From: an uncultured beta proteobacterium
Lineage (GTDB): Bacteria; Pseudomonadota; Gammaproteobacteria; Burkholderiales; Burkholderiaceae_C
DNA length: 64,000 bases
Direction: 5' to 3'
Assembly: GCA_903951445.1 (NCBI GenBank)
Contig: CAJBBZ010000085.1
Span: 1-64,000, forward strand
Positions 1 to 9,603 of this stretch are shown here, one piece after another (within the stretch, counting starts at the first letter, position 1; every line of letters starts with the position of its first letter). Under the pieces are notes generated by a model that saw only the letters and a list, made by a program, of their open reading frames with translations, was not told the DNA's origin and did not search any database. Both the position numbers and the translations under genes were made by a program.

Positions 1-123
1 AAACCCATCTGGGACAGTGCAAAAGCACATCAAAGTCCGAATGTACGGTTGCAACCTCTCCGATTTAGCCCAAAGTCAATAAAACAGTTTGCTTAACAGG
101 GAGCGTCCATGTACGCGATGACG

Positions 124-183
124 GACTTATGCAGACCTTCCCTAGGCCAATGCAGACTTACGAAGACCTTCCCTGGGCCAATG
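124..183. repeat. Tandem direct repeat, two imperfect copies at a 31-bp offset
   Basis: gacttatgcagaccttccctaggccaatg (124-152) and gacttacgaagaccttccctgggccaatg (155-183). Confidence 0.75.
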
Positions 184-193
184 GGCCACACAC

Positions 194-1447
194 TTATTGA
201 TAACTGCGTGCGTCTTCGATGACTTTGCCATCGTTAGGCAAACTACCCGGCGCTGCGAGCTCGACCGTACCGCGCAGTTTGGTCACATCTCGAATGGCTT
301 CGCTGATGCGGGCCGACAGCCCCTCGCTGACGTTCGCGCTTTCCACTTTGAGGGTCATTTCATCCTGGGCCATGGCGCCGCTCACCACCAAGCGGGCGCG
401 CAACACCTCGGGGAAGCGGCGCACGATGTCCGCCACTTGCTTGGGGTGCACAAACATACCGCGGATTTTGGTCGTCTGGTCGGCGCGGCCCATCCAACCG
501 CGAATGCGCGTATTGGTGCGTCCGCTGGGACATGCGCCAGGCAGCACCGCTGACAGATCGCCGGTGCCAAAGCGGATCAAAGGGTAGGCTGGATTCAAGC
601 TGGTAACCACCACCTCGCCCACCTCGCCCGTAGCGACGGGGTCTCCGGTGCCTGGGCGGACGATCTCGACGATAACGCCTTCGTCCAGCACCAAGCCTTC
701 ACGGGCAGCGGTCTCGTAGGCGATCAAACCCACATCAGCGGTGGCATAGCACTGGTAGCCCTGCACGCCGCGCTCCGCCAACCAGTCGCGCAAGGAAGGG
801 GGAAAGGCTTCGCCCGACAGCAAGGCCTTGCGCACGCTGGGAAGGGCAACGCCCATGTCCACGGCCTTCTCGATAATGATTTTCAAAAAACTGGGCGTGC
901 CGATGTAGCCTGCCGGTTGCAACTCGGCCATGGCCCCGACCTGCTGCTCGGTTTGGCCAGTTCCCCCCGCAAAAACGGTGCATCCCAGTGCCTGGGCGCC
1001 AGTCTCCATCATCGAACCGGCCGGCGTGAAGTGGTAGCTAAAGCTGTTGTGAATCAATTCGCCAGGTCGGAAACCAGCAGCAAAAATGGCGCGTGCCATG
1101 CGCCAATAATCGCGCTGCGTGCCTTCTGGCTCGTAAATCAAACCCGGACTGGCGAACACGCGGGGCATGTGCGCACCAAAGCCCAAGGCGCTAAATCCGC
1201 CAAACACATCGCCGCCTGCGGCGCGCGAGGCTTTTTGCAATTCCAATAGTTCTTGTTTGCGCACCACCGGCAAAAGGGCCAATGCAGCAAGCGAGTTGAC
1301 TTCCTCCGCCTTTACCCCGGTAAGACTAGCCGCCAGCGCCGGTGCATGCGCTTGGGCATGGGCTATTTGGGCGGGCAGCGCCTGCATCCAGGCTGCCTCA
1401 CGCGCCGCTTGGGTGCGGGTTTCCAGTGCGTCGTAATGCTGGGCCAT
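194..1447 (-). CDS. Phenylacetate-CoA ligase (PaaK)-like AMP-forming ligase
   Basis: ORF 194..1591 trimmed to internal Met (MAQHYDALETRTQ). PaaK-like features: YGTPSFLK-type region, GEVGEVVVTSLNPAYPLIRFGTGDLS, GRADQTTKIRGMFVHPKQV. Confidence 0.8.
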   Translation of the reverse strand: MAQHYDALETRTQAAREAAWMQALPAQIAHAQAHAPALAASLTGVKAEEVNSLAALALLPVVRKQELLELQKASRAAGGDVFGGFSALGFGAHMPRVFASPGLIYEPEGTQRDYWRMARAIFAAGFRPGELIHNSFSYHFTPAGSMMETGAQALGCTVFAGGTGQTEQQVGAMAELQPAGYIGTPSFLKIIIEKAVDMGVALPSVRKALLSGEAFPPSLRDWLAERGVQGYQCYATADVGLIAYETAAREGLVLDEGVIVEIVRPGTGDPVATGEVGEVVVTSLNPAYPLIRFGTGDLSAVLPGACPSGRTNTRIRGWMGRADQTTKIRGMFVHPKQVADIVRRFPEVLRARLVVSGAMAQDEMTLKVESANVSEGLSARISEAIRDVTKLRGTVELAAPGSLPNDGKVIEDARSYQ

Positions 1448-1463
1448 AGACACTCCTGAAAAA

Positions 1464-2276
1464 TTAAGCCAACCAGCGCTTGCGGCGCTTGTAGCTCTTG
1501 ACGTCTTTAAAGCTCTTGCGCTCGCCACCGCCCATGCCGAGGTAAAACTCTTTGACGTCTTCGTTATTGGCCAAATCGCTAGCCTGCCCATCCATCACCA
1601 CCCGCCCGGACTCCATGATGTAGCCATAGTCCGCATAGCGCAGCGCCATATTGGTGTTTTGTTCAGCCAGTAGAAAAGTAACTTTTTCTTTTTGGTTCAG
1701 GTCTTTGACAATCTCAAACACCTCTTCCACGATTTGCGGTGCCAGACCCATAGAAGGCTCGTCGAGCAAAACCATGGTCGGGCTGGCCATCAGCGCGCGC
1801 CCGATGGCGCACATTTGTTGTTCACCACCCGAGGTATACGCCGCCTGGCTGGTACGCCGCGTTTTCAGGCGTGGGAAATAGGCATAGACTTTTTCCAAAT
1901 TGCCCGCGATTTCGGCCTTGCTCTTGCGCGTGTAGCTACCGGTGAGCAAGTTTTCTTCGATGGTGAGGTGGGCAAAGCAATGGCGCCCTTCCATAACCTG
2001 CACCACGCCACGTTGCACCAGGTCAGCCGGCGTAAGGTTCTCGATGCGCTCGCCACGCAGTTCGATACTACCTTTGGTCACTGCGCCGCGCTCACCTTTC
2101 AACAAATTAGAAACCGCGCGCAAAGTCGTGGTTTTGCCGGCACCATTGCCGCCCAAAATGGTGACGATGGCGCCTTGTGGCACCTGCAAGGAAACGCCCT
2201 TGAGCACCAAAATCACATGGTTGTAAATGACTTCAATGCCATTGACATTGAGGACGATAGAGGGGGCTTCAGCCAT
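1464..2276 (-). CDS. livF: Branched-chain amino acid-type ABC transporter ATP-binding protein
   Basis: Walker A GGNGAGKTT, TSGGEQQM signature, LLDEPSMGLAP, LivF-like length. Confidence 0.88.
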   Translation of the reverse strand: MAEAPSIVLNVNGIEVIYNHVILVLKGVSLQVPQGAIVTILGGNGAGKTTTLRAVSNLLKGERGAVTKGSIELRGERIENLTPADLVQRGVVQVMEGRHCFAHLTIEENLLTGSYTRKSKAEIAGNLEKVYAYFPRLKTRRTSQAAYTSGGEQQMCAIGRALMASPTMVLLDEPSMGLAPQIVEEVFEIVKDLNQKEKVTFLLAEQNTNMALRYADYGYIMESGRVVMDGQASDLANNEDVKEFYLGMGGGERKSFKDVKSYKRRKRWLA

Positions 2277-2295
2277 AGTGGAAATTCCCGTTAAA

Positions 2296-2353
2296 CCTGG
2301 GGAAAGAGCGCGCCAGTACGCTCTTTCCCCAGGCCACTCTGGACGAGTGGCCT
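2296..2353. promoter_or_regulatory. Two overlapping tandem hairpins between the binding-protein gene and livF
   Basis: cctggggaaagagcg/cgctctttccccagg 15-bp perfect stem (2296-2310/2319-2333), then aggccactc/gagtggcct 9-bp stem (2331-2339/2345-2353). Confidence 0.75.
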
Positions 2354-2378
2354 AGGTGCTTGTAAAAGCGGTGAACGA

Positions 2379-3698
2379 TCAGGTTTGGCAGTCCTTGGCA
2401 TCGCGACGGGTCAGCTTTTTCTCGGCGGCGTATTTGTCAGCATATTGACGCACCAGCGGCTTGATGATGGAGGTGTCAGCCTCAATCCAATCCGATGCGT
2501 ACTGCCATTTTTTGCCGTCCCAAGTATGGATGCGGGCAGAACGTGAGCCTTCATGATCCACGCAGGTCGTGCTGATGGGTTTCATCACGGAATCCAGCTT
2601 GAGCGCCTTTAAACGCTTGGCATCTACGGCCAAGTTTTCCAGGCCCCAACGGATTTGCTCGCCGTCCATAACCTTGCCCTTACCGAAGCGCTCTTGCGCA
2701 CGGCGCACGGCCTCCACGCCAAGCGCTGCGCTGACCATGCCCCGGTTGTACAGCACGGTCGACACTTCTTCCATGGGACCGGTACCCTGGCCTTTGCCGT
2801 GCACGAACTTCTTGATGTCATCGATGACGGCACCACCTTCGCCAGTAGCGACCAGGCCGCTATAGCCCTTAGCCGCTTCACCGATGTCCTTGACATCCGG
2901 TTCGCCAGCAGACCACCACACACCATACATTTTTTCGCGTGGGTAACCGGTCGCGACAGCCTCTTTCAAGGCCGCAGAATTCATCACACCCCAGCCCCAG
3001 AGCAACACATAGTCCGGGCGGTTTTGGCGAATTTGCAACCAGGTAGCCTTTTGCTCAATACCAGGTGCAGTCACCGGCAGCAAGCTCAAATCAAAGCCTT
3101 GCATCTTGGCGCGCTCTTGCAACAAAATGATTGGCTCTTTGCCATAGGGACTGTCGTGATATACCAAAGCAATTTTCTTACCCTTCAGATTGCCGCCTTC
3201 TTTGGTCGTGATGTGCTGCATCAAAATATCAGCGCCAGACCAATAAGTGCCCATGAGCGGGAAATTCCATTTGAAAACGCCGCCATCGCTGGACTCGGAG
3301 CGGCCGTAACCGCCGGTAATCAAGGCGTTCTTGTCGTTAGGTGCCTTTTCCGTCAAAGCAAAGGTGATGCCGGTGGAGAGCGGCTGAAAAATCGCTCCCG
3401 ACGCTTTGCCTTTGAGGCGCTCATAGCATTCCACGCCGCGGTCCGTGGCGTAGGCGGTATCGCACTCCTCAAAGCTAAGCTTCACACCGTTGATGCCACC
3501 GTCACGGGCATTGATCAGCTTGAGGTAATCCACAAAACCGTTGGCCCATGGCACGCCATTAGGGGCGTAGGCGCCAGAACGGTAAGGCAGTACCGGGAAA
3601 AATTGCTCTTTCGCCTGTGCAAAAGACGCTGTGGGCACCAAGGCCGAAACAGCGCCAGCCACCAAGGCGATAGCCAATGTGAGCTTACGAATCGTCAT
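2379..3698 (-). CDS. ABC transporter substrate-binding protein (Leu/Ile/Val-binding family)
   Basis: Signal peptide MTIRKLTLAIALVAGAVSALVPTASFAQA. Periplasmic binding protein fold motifs, located within liv genes. Confidence 0.85.
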   Translation of the reverse strand: MTIRKLTLAIALVAGAVSALVPTASFAQAKEQFFPVLPYRSGAYAPNGVPWANGFVDYLKLINARDGGINGVKLSFEECDTAYATDRGVECYERLKGKASGAIFQPLSTGITFALTEKAPNDKNALITGGYGRSESSDGGVFKWNFPLMGTYWSGADILMQHITTKEGGNLKGKKIALVYHDSPYGKEPIILLQERAKMQGFDLSLLPVTAPGIEQKATWLQIRQNRPDYVLLWGWGVMNSAALKEAVATGYPREKMYGVWWSAGEPDVKDIGEAAKGYSGLVATGEGGAVIDDIKKFVHGKGQGTGPMEEVSTVLYNRGMVSAALGVEAVRRAQERFGKGKVMDGEQIRWGLENLAVDAKRLKALKLDSVMKPISTTCVDHEGSRSARIHTWDGKKWQYASDWIEADTSIIKPLVRQYADKYAAEKKLTRRDAKDCQT

Positions 3699-3760
3699 AC
3701 ATGTCTCCTTGAATATTGAAACAAACTACCAACAAAAAAACCAACCCAAACAAACCAAGC

Positions 3761-4837
3761 TCAATGCGGGAAAGGCCAAATACGCATCTTTTGCTTACCC
3801 ACGCTCCACAAGCGCGCCAAACCGTGCGGCTCCACAATCAGGAACCAAACGATCAACGCACCAAACACTATAAATTCGGCATGGGTCAATGTCGCCGTGT
3901 CCACATTAAATCCAAACAAATGGCCCAAGACGGGCAGGAACTGGTTGATCGCAATCGGCAAGACCACAATAAACGCGGCGCCAAAAAAGCTGCCCATCAC
4001 CGAGCCCATGCCACCCAAGATCACCATAAATAGCAATTGAAACGAGCGGTCCACCGAGAAGGCCGCAGGCTCCCAAGAGCCCAAGTAGACAAAAGCCCAC
4101 AATGCGCCGGCCACACCGACGATAAAGGAGCTGACGGCAAAGGCGCTGAGCTTGGCATACATCGGGCGGATGCCAATGACGGCGGCAGCTACGTCCATGT
4201 CGCGGATGGCCATCCACTCACGGCCAATCGCGCCGCGCACCAGGTTTTTCGCGAGCAAACCAAACACCACCAAAAAGCATAGGCAGAACAAATACTTGGC
4301 CAGCGGCGTGGTAATTGCAAAACCCAGCACCTGCAAATCTGAAACCGAGGCCGTGCCCGAGGCCGAGTCATTGGTAAACCACGTGATACGCAAAAACGCC
4401 CAGTCGCAGAAAAACTGCGCCGCTAAGGTGGCCACTGCCAAGTACAAGCCTTTGACCCGTAAGCTGGGCACACCAAAAAATATACCCACCAAAGTGGAAA
4501 ACACGCCTCCTAAGAGGATCGCCAGCACCACCGGCATGCCATCGACCCGAATAAAAAAGTTGTAGGCCGCATAAGCACCCACCGCCATAAAGGCGCCAGA
4601 GCCTAAAGAGATCTGGCCGCAGTAACCGACCAAAATATTGACCCCCAAAGCCGCCAGCGAGAGGATGAGGAAGGGCACCAAAATAGCGCGGAACATGTAT
4701 TCGTCGGCCAAGAAAGGCACGCCGATAAAGGCAAAGGCGATGAGCAGCAATACACCGACGCGGTCTTGCGTGATGCCAAATATCTGCTGGTCCGCCCGGT
4801 AGCTCGTTTTGAATTGGCCGTTTTCTCTGTAAAACAT
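3761..4837 (-). CDS. livM: Branched-chain amino acid-type ABC transporter permease
   Basis: Multi-TM LivM-like: ALGVNILVGYCGQISLGSGAFMAVGAY, GREWMAIRDMDVAAAVIGI. Confidence 0.88.
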   Translation of the reverse strand: MFYRENGQFKTSYRADQQIFGITQDRVGVLLLIAFAFIGVPFLADEYMFRAILVPFLILSLAALGVNILVGYCGQISLGSGAFMAVGAYAAYNFFIRVDGMPVVLAILLGGVFSTLVGIFFGVPSLRVKGLYLAVATLAAQFFCDWAFLRITWFTNDSASGTASVSDLQVLGFAITTPLAKYLFCLCFLVVFGLLAKNLVRGAIGREWMAIRDMDVAAAVIGIRPMYAKLSAFAVSSFIVGVAGALWAFVYLGSWEPAAFSVDRSFQLLFMVILGGMGSVMGSFFGAAFIVVLPIAINQFLPVLGHLFGFNVDTATLTHAEFIVFGALIVWFLIVEPHGLARLWSVGKQKMRIWPFPH

Positions 4838-4848
4838 GGTGTGTTCCT

Positions 4849-5781
4849 TCAGACGCGGTCAATAATTTTTTCGCCGAACAGGCCTTGCGGACGGAACAGC
4901 AAGACGATCAGCGCCAACACATAGGCAAACCAGATTTCGATGCCGCCGCCCACATAAGGCCCGAGAAAAACTTCGGAGAGTTTTTCGCCGACACCAATAA
5001 TCAAGCCACCCAAAATCGCACCGGGCACCGAGGTCAGCCCGCCCAAAATCACCACCGGCAGCGCGCGCATGGCGACCGTGGACAAGGTAAATTGCACGCC
5101 CAGCTTGCTACCCCAGATCATGCCGGCCACCAAGGCTACGACACCGGCCACACACCACACCACCACCCAGATACGGTCTAGCGGAATACCGATGGATTGC
5201 GCCGCCTGGTGGTCATCGGCCACTGCGCGCAGAGCGCGGCCAGTCGATGTTTTTTGGAAAAACAGGGTAAGCAAAATAACCAGACCTGCGGCAATCGCGG
5301 CAGCAATCAGGTCTTCTTTGTTAATCAAAATGCCACCGGGGAAGGTGGATTCAAAAGCCATGATGGGCTCTTTGGGCATGCCAATGTCAATCTTGTAAAT
5401 ATCGCTGCCAAAAATCGTCTGGCCCACGCCGTCGAGCAAATAGGCAATACCCAGGGTCGCCATCAAAAGCGTTGTGCCTTCCTGGTTCACCAGGTGGCGC
5501 AGCACAAAGCGCTCCACCGTCCAGGCCACCAAAAACATCACCACGCCGGCCAAGATAAAGGCGATCGACGTGGTGACCAAGCGGTTGTCGGTGATGCCGG
5601 TCCACAGCGGTACCCATTCAGCAAAACGCGCCATCGCCAGGGCCGCGAACAAAACCATCGCGCCCTGGGCGAAATTGAACACGCCAGAGGCCTTGTAAAT
5701 CAGCACAAAACCCAGCGCCACCAGGGAATACAGCATGCCAGCCATCAGACCGCCAAGCAACGTTTCAAGAAAAAATCCCAT
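4849..5781 (-). CDS. livH: Branched-chain amino acid-type ABC transporter permease
   Basis: ORF 4849..5808, likely start at internal MGFFLETLLGG. LYSLVALGFVLIYKASGVFNFAQGAMV, GRALRAVADDHQAAQSIGI. Confidence 0.88.
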   Translation of the reverse strand: MGFFLETLLGGLMAGMLYSLVALGFVLIYKASGVFNFAQGAMVLFAALAMARFAEWVPLWTGITDNRLVTTSIAFILAGVVMFLVAWTVERFVLRHLVNQEGTTLLMATLGIAYLLDGVGQTIFGSDIYKIDIGMPKEPIMAFESTFPGGILINKEDLIAAAIAAGLVILLTLFFQKTSTGRALRAVADDHQAAQSIGIPLDRIWVVVWCVAGVVALVAGMIWGSKLGVQFTLSTVAMRALPVVILGGLTSVPGAILGGLIIGVGEKLSEVFLGPYVGGGIEIWFAYVLALIVLLFRPQGLFGEKIIDRV

Positions 5782-5852
5782 GCTTACACACCTTCTCCAA
5801 TTGCCCACACGCCACTTTTTTGCATTTTGTTTTGCATCGTCTTGCCCCGCCC

Positions 5853-6635
5853 TTAGTGGCTGGTGCCCAAATAGGCGCTGATCACATCCGGGTTGTTGCG
5901 CACTTCGTCGGGCGTGCCATCGCCGATTTTTTTGCCGTAGTCCAACACCACCACGCGGTCGCTAATGTCCATGACCACGCTCATGTCGTGCTCAATGAGC
6001 ACTACGGTGGTACCAAACTCGTCGTTCACATCCAGCACAAAGCGGCACATGTCCTGCTTTTCTTCGACGTTCATACCGGCCATAGGTTCATCGAGCAGCA
6101 AAACCTGCGGCTCCATCGCCAAGGCACGACCCAGGTCCACCCGCTTTTGCAAACCATAGGGCAATTGCCCGACCGGCGTTTTGCGGAAGGCTTGAATCTC
6201 TAGGAAATCAATAATGCGCTCCACCGCCTCGCGGTGCATGATCTCTTCACGCTCGGCCGGGCCGATGCGCAGCGCCTGCAAAAAGATATTGCTTTTGATT
6301 TTCAGGTTGCGCCCGGACATCAGGTTGTCCAACACGCTCATGCCTTTGAACAAAGCCAAGTTTTGAAAAGTGCGGGCAATACCCATGGTGGCCACATCGT
6401 GGCTGTCCATATGGCTAAAGGTTTTGCCCCGGAAGGTGATGGAGCCATGCTGCGGCGTATAGACGCCATTGATGCAGTTGAGCATAGAGCTCTTACCCGC
6501 ACCATTGGGGCCGATGATGGCGCGGATCTCGTGCTCGCGCACGTCAAAGGAGATATCGGTCAGCGCCTTCACGCCACCAAAGGCTAGAGAAATATTGCTG
6601 ACGTTCAGAATAACGTCGCCGATTTTTTTGCTCAT
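5853..6635 (-). CDS. livG: Branched-chain amino acid-type ABC transporter ATP-binding protein
   Basis: Walker A GPNGAGKSS, LLLDEPMAGMN, LIEHDMSVVMDISDRVVVLDYG. Confidence 0.88.
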   Translation of the reverse strand: MSKKIGDVILNVSNISLAFGGVKALTDISFDVREHEIRAIIGPNGAGKSSMLNCINGVYTPQHGSITFRGKTFSHMDSHDVATMGIARTFQNLALFKGMSVLDNLMSGRNLKIKSNIFLQALRIGPAEREEIMHREAVERIIDFLEIQAFRKTPVGQLPYGLQKRVDLGRALAMEPQVLLLDEPMAGMNVEEKQDMCRFVLDVNDEFGTTVVLIEHDMSVVMDISDRVVVLDYGKKIGDGTPDEVRNNPDVISAYLGTSH

Positions 6636-8581
6636 GCTGCGGCTTTCACGGGGGCGAAGATCTTGGCGTCCTCGATCTTCAGGGTGGCGCTGACGCTGCC
6701 GGTGCGCCCGTCTTCAAATTTCACCTGGGTTTCAATAAACTGTTCGCCAAGCCCTTGGTATAGCGCATCGACCAGCACCTGGTATTTCTCGGCGATAAAG
6801 CCACGGCGCACTTTGTTGGTACGCGTCAGTTCGCCGTCATCGGCGTCCAATTCTTTGTGCAAAACCAGAAAGCGGCTTACCTGGCTACCGGCCAGCAAAG
6901 TGTCGCGGCTGAGGTCGGCATTGACTTGCTCCACGCACTCTTTGATCAGTTCATAAACCTGGGGTTTCTGCGCCAGATCGGTGTAACCGGCATAGGGCAA
7001 ATTACGCCGCTCGGCCCAATTGCCTACGGCATCAAAGTCGATATTGATAAGCACACAGACTTTTTCACGCCCGTCGCCGTACGCCACCACTTCTTTAATA
7101 TGTTGGAAGAATTTGAGCTTGTTCTCTACGTACTTGGGCGCGAACATGGCCCCGTCAAATGCGCCGCCGCGCACCCGGCCTACGTCTTTGACGCGGTCGA
7201 TAATTTTTAGGTGCCCTTGCGCGTCGATAAAGCCGGCGTCATTGGTGTGGTACCAGCCGTCGGCGCTTAACACTTCGGCGGTAGCCTCTGGATTTTTGTA
7301 ATAGCCGCGCAGCAAGCCGGGCGACTTGACCAAAATTTCACCACTGTCATCCACCTTGATTTCCACGCCTTCGCAAGGCACGCCCACGGTATCGGCATGC
7401 GCCTGGTTATCGGGCTGCAAGCAGACAAACACGGCAGTTTCGGTGGAACCATACAGCTGTTTGAGGTTCACACCAATCGAGCGGTAAAAACTAAACAAAT
7501 CGGGCCCGATGGCCTCGCCAGCGGTATAGGCCACGCGCACCCGGCTAAAACCCAGGTTGTTGCGCAGCGGGCCATACACCAGCAAGTTGCCCAGGGCATA
7601 CAAAGCGCGGTCCACCAAGGACACCTGGCCGCCGCTGCTCAGCACCGGCCCCACGCGCTTGGCCAGGCGCATGCAGGCATGGAACAAGCTGCGCTTGATC
7701 GCAGAGGCGTCTTCCATGCGGATCATCACGCTGGTGAGCAAGCCTTCAAACACACGCGGCGGTGCAAAGTAATAGGTCGGGCCGATCTCTTTCAAGTCGA
7801 TGGTGGAAGTGGCGGCCGACTCCGGGCAGTTCACCACATAGCCACAAGACAGCCACTGCGCATAACTGAATATGTTTTGGCCAATCCAGGCCACCGGCAT
7901 GTAGGCCAGTACTTCCTCGTGTTCCGTCAGGCGGTCAAAAGTGGCACCGGCGCGGGCGCGGTTGAGCAAGGTATCGTGGCTGTGCACCACGCCTTTGGGG
8001 TTGCCGGTGGTGCCGGAGGTGAAAAACATGGCTGCCGTGTCGTCCGGCTTGACCTGGGCGATGGCTTCAGCAAAAAACGCAGGATGCGCTTCCGCATAAG
8101 CTTTGCCCGCTTCCTGCAAAGCGTCCATAGACAGCAGGCCGGGCTGGTCGTAATTGCGCAAGCCGCGCGGATCGTCGAAATAAATATGTGTCAGTTGCGG
8201 CGCGCTTTCGCGCACTTCCAAGAGCTTGTCGACCTGCTCCTGGTTTTCGGCAAAGGCAAAACGCACTTGCGCATTGTTAATAGGGAATTCGCATTCGGCA
8301 GCCACTGCGTCCTGGTAAAGCGCTACCGGGATCGCGCCCAGCGATTGCACCGCCAGCATGGTGGCATACAAGCGTGGGCGGTTGGCGCCCACCACCACCA
8401 TATGCTCACCCCGGCGCAAACCGGCCTGGTGCAGCCCGGCGGCGAGTTGCTCGACCATGTTCGCCAATTGCGACCAACTCAGTGTCTGCCAGATTCCGTA
8501 TTCCTTTTCACGCATCGCCGGCGCGTGGGGGCGCGCTTTGGCGTGCTGCATGAGCAATTGCACAAACGTTGTTTGCATCAA
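6632..8581 (-). CDS. AMP-dependent long-chain acyl-CoA synthetase family protein
   Basis: FTSGTTGNPKGVVHSHD AMP-binding motif, YGSTETAVF, DGWYHTNDAGF. 4-bp overlap with livG. Confidence 0.88.
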   Translation of the reverse strand: MMQTTFVQLLMQHAKARPHAPAMREKEYGIWQTLSWSQLANMVEQLAAGLHQAGLRRGEHMVVVGANRPRLYATMLAVQSLGAIPVALYQDAVAAECEFPINNAQVRFAFAENQEQVDKLLEVRESAPQLTHIYFDDPRGLRNYDQPGLLSMDALQEAGKAYAEAHPAFFAEAIAQVKPDDTAAMFFTSGTTGNPKGVVHSHDTLLNRARAGATFDRLTEHEEVLAYMPVAWIGQNIFSYAQWLSCGYVVNCPESAATSTIDLKEIGPTYYFAPPRVFEGLLTSVMIRMEDASAIKRSLFHACMRLAKRVGPVLSSGGQVSLVDRALYALGNLLVYGPLRNNLGFSRVRVAYTAGEAIGPDLFSFYRSIGVNLKQLYGSTETAVFVCLQPDNQAHADTVGVPCEGVEIKVDDSGEILVKSPGLLRGYYKNPEATAEVLSADGWYHTNDAGFIDAQGHLKIIDRVKDVGRVRGGAFDGAMFAPKYVENKLKFFQHIKEVVAYGDGREKVCVLINIDFDAVGNWAERRNLPYAGYTDLAQKPQVYELIKECVEQVNADLSRDTLLAGSQVSRFLVLHKELDADDGELTRTNKVRRGFIAEKYQVLVDALYQGLGEQFIETQVKFEDGRTGSVSATLKIEDAKIFAPVKAAA

Positions 8582-8668
8582 AAAAAGTCCTTCTGGTACG
8601 CGCCGCTGCCCCTGCCAAAGGGCAGTGCATCATTCAGCTTGAATACTAAAAGCGCATTTGACGTTTTG

Positions 8669-8698
8669 TTGTCGTTTGAACGACAATTGCGCGCAATT
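8669..8698. promoter_or_regulatory. Two overlapping palindromes in a divergent promoter region (candidate operators)
   Basis: TTGTCGTTTGAACGACAA (8669-8686) and AATTGCGCGCAATT (8685-8698), both perfect. Confidence 0.6.
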
Positions 8699-8797
8699 CG
8701 ACTAGGTGTTTTCCCTTCTCTTGCAGATTGCTGACGAAAACCGCTGCACCACGCCACCCTTACGGGCGGCGCGGTGGCCAAAATAAGGAGACCCGCC

Positions 8798-9511
8798 ATG
8801 CCCCTTGAAACTGCCCTGCACGAACGCCGCAGGCCTCTCACCGAGGGTGAATTACTGGCTATCCCTTGGATGCGCCTGCTCACCCAGGACGAGCGTGAAC
8901 GCGCCGCCACCGACCTGAAGATCGCCGAAGCCGACCCCGGCGAGACACTGTGCCGCACCGGCAGACCGGTCACCTACTGGTTTGGCGTGATCGACGGCCT
9001 GCTCAAAATGAGCACCGACAACGCCCAGGGCCAAACCATCACCTACACCGGCATCCCGCCCGGTGGCTGGTTTGGCGAAGGCACGGCCTTAAAGCGCGAG
9101 GCCTACCGCTACAACATCCAGGCCTTGCGCAAAAGCCGGGTTGCGGGCCTGCATGTGGATACCTTTCACTGGCTGCTGGACCACTCCATCGCCTTTAACC
9201 GCTTTGTGATGAACCAGCTCAATGAGCGCTTGGCCCAATTTATCGCTGCCCGGGAAATCGACCGCATGAACAACCCCGATGTCCGCGTGGCGCGCAGCCT
9301 CGCTGCGCTGTTCAACCCGGTGCTCTACCCGGGCGTGGGCCAGGTGCTGCGCATCACGCAGCAGGAACTGGCCTATCTGGTGGGCCTGTCGCGCCAGCGT
9401 GTGAATGAGGCACTCAACACCTTGCAAGCGCAGGGCTCCATTGCCGTGGAATATGGCGGTCTGCGGGTGCTGGACCTGGCCGCGCTGCGCACCCCATCGC
9501 CCATGCGCTAA
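8798..9511 (+). CDS. Crp/Fnr family transcriptional regulator
   Basis: Cyclic-nucleotide-binding-like N-terminus ([25 protein letters not shown]) and winged [26 protein letters not shown]. Start at internal Met after gcaaataaggag. Confidence 0.88.
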   Translation: MPLETALHERRRPLTEGELLAIPWMRLLTQDERERAATDLKIAEADPGETLCRTGRPVTYWFGVIDGLLKMSTDNAQGQTITYTGIPPGGWFGEGTALKREAYRYNIQALRKSRVAGLHVDTFHWLLDHSIAFNRFVMNQLNERLAQFIAAREIDRMNNPDVRVARSLAALFNPVLYPGVGQVLRITQQELAYLVGLSRQRVNEALNTLQAQGSIAVEYGGLRVLDLAALRTPSPMR

Positions 9512-9603
9512 TCGAAGCTCGCAGGCCCAAAAGCCCGGCCTTGCCGCCCCATCAAAGCCATACACTGGCGGCCTCACTTACCTACCGCGCCAAGGAGGCA
9601 TGC

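Noticed and set aside
2655-3719. 354-aa plus-strand ORF opposite the liv binding-protein gene
   Set aside because: Antisense shadow ORF in GC-rich coding DNA with His/Gln/Arg-rich, low-similarity composition; the minus-strand frame is a clear exported binding protein.
7397-8734. 445-aa plus-strand ORF opposite the acyl-CoA synthetase
   Set aside because: Shadow ORF; the opposite strand carries strong AMP-binding motifs and an overlapping operon structure.
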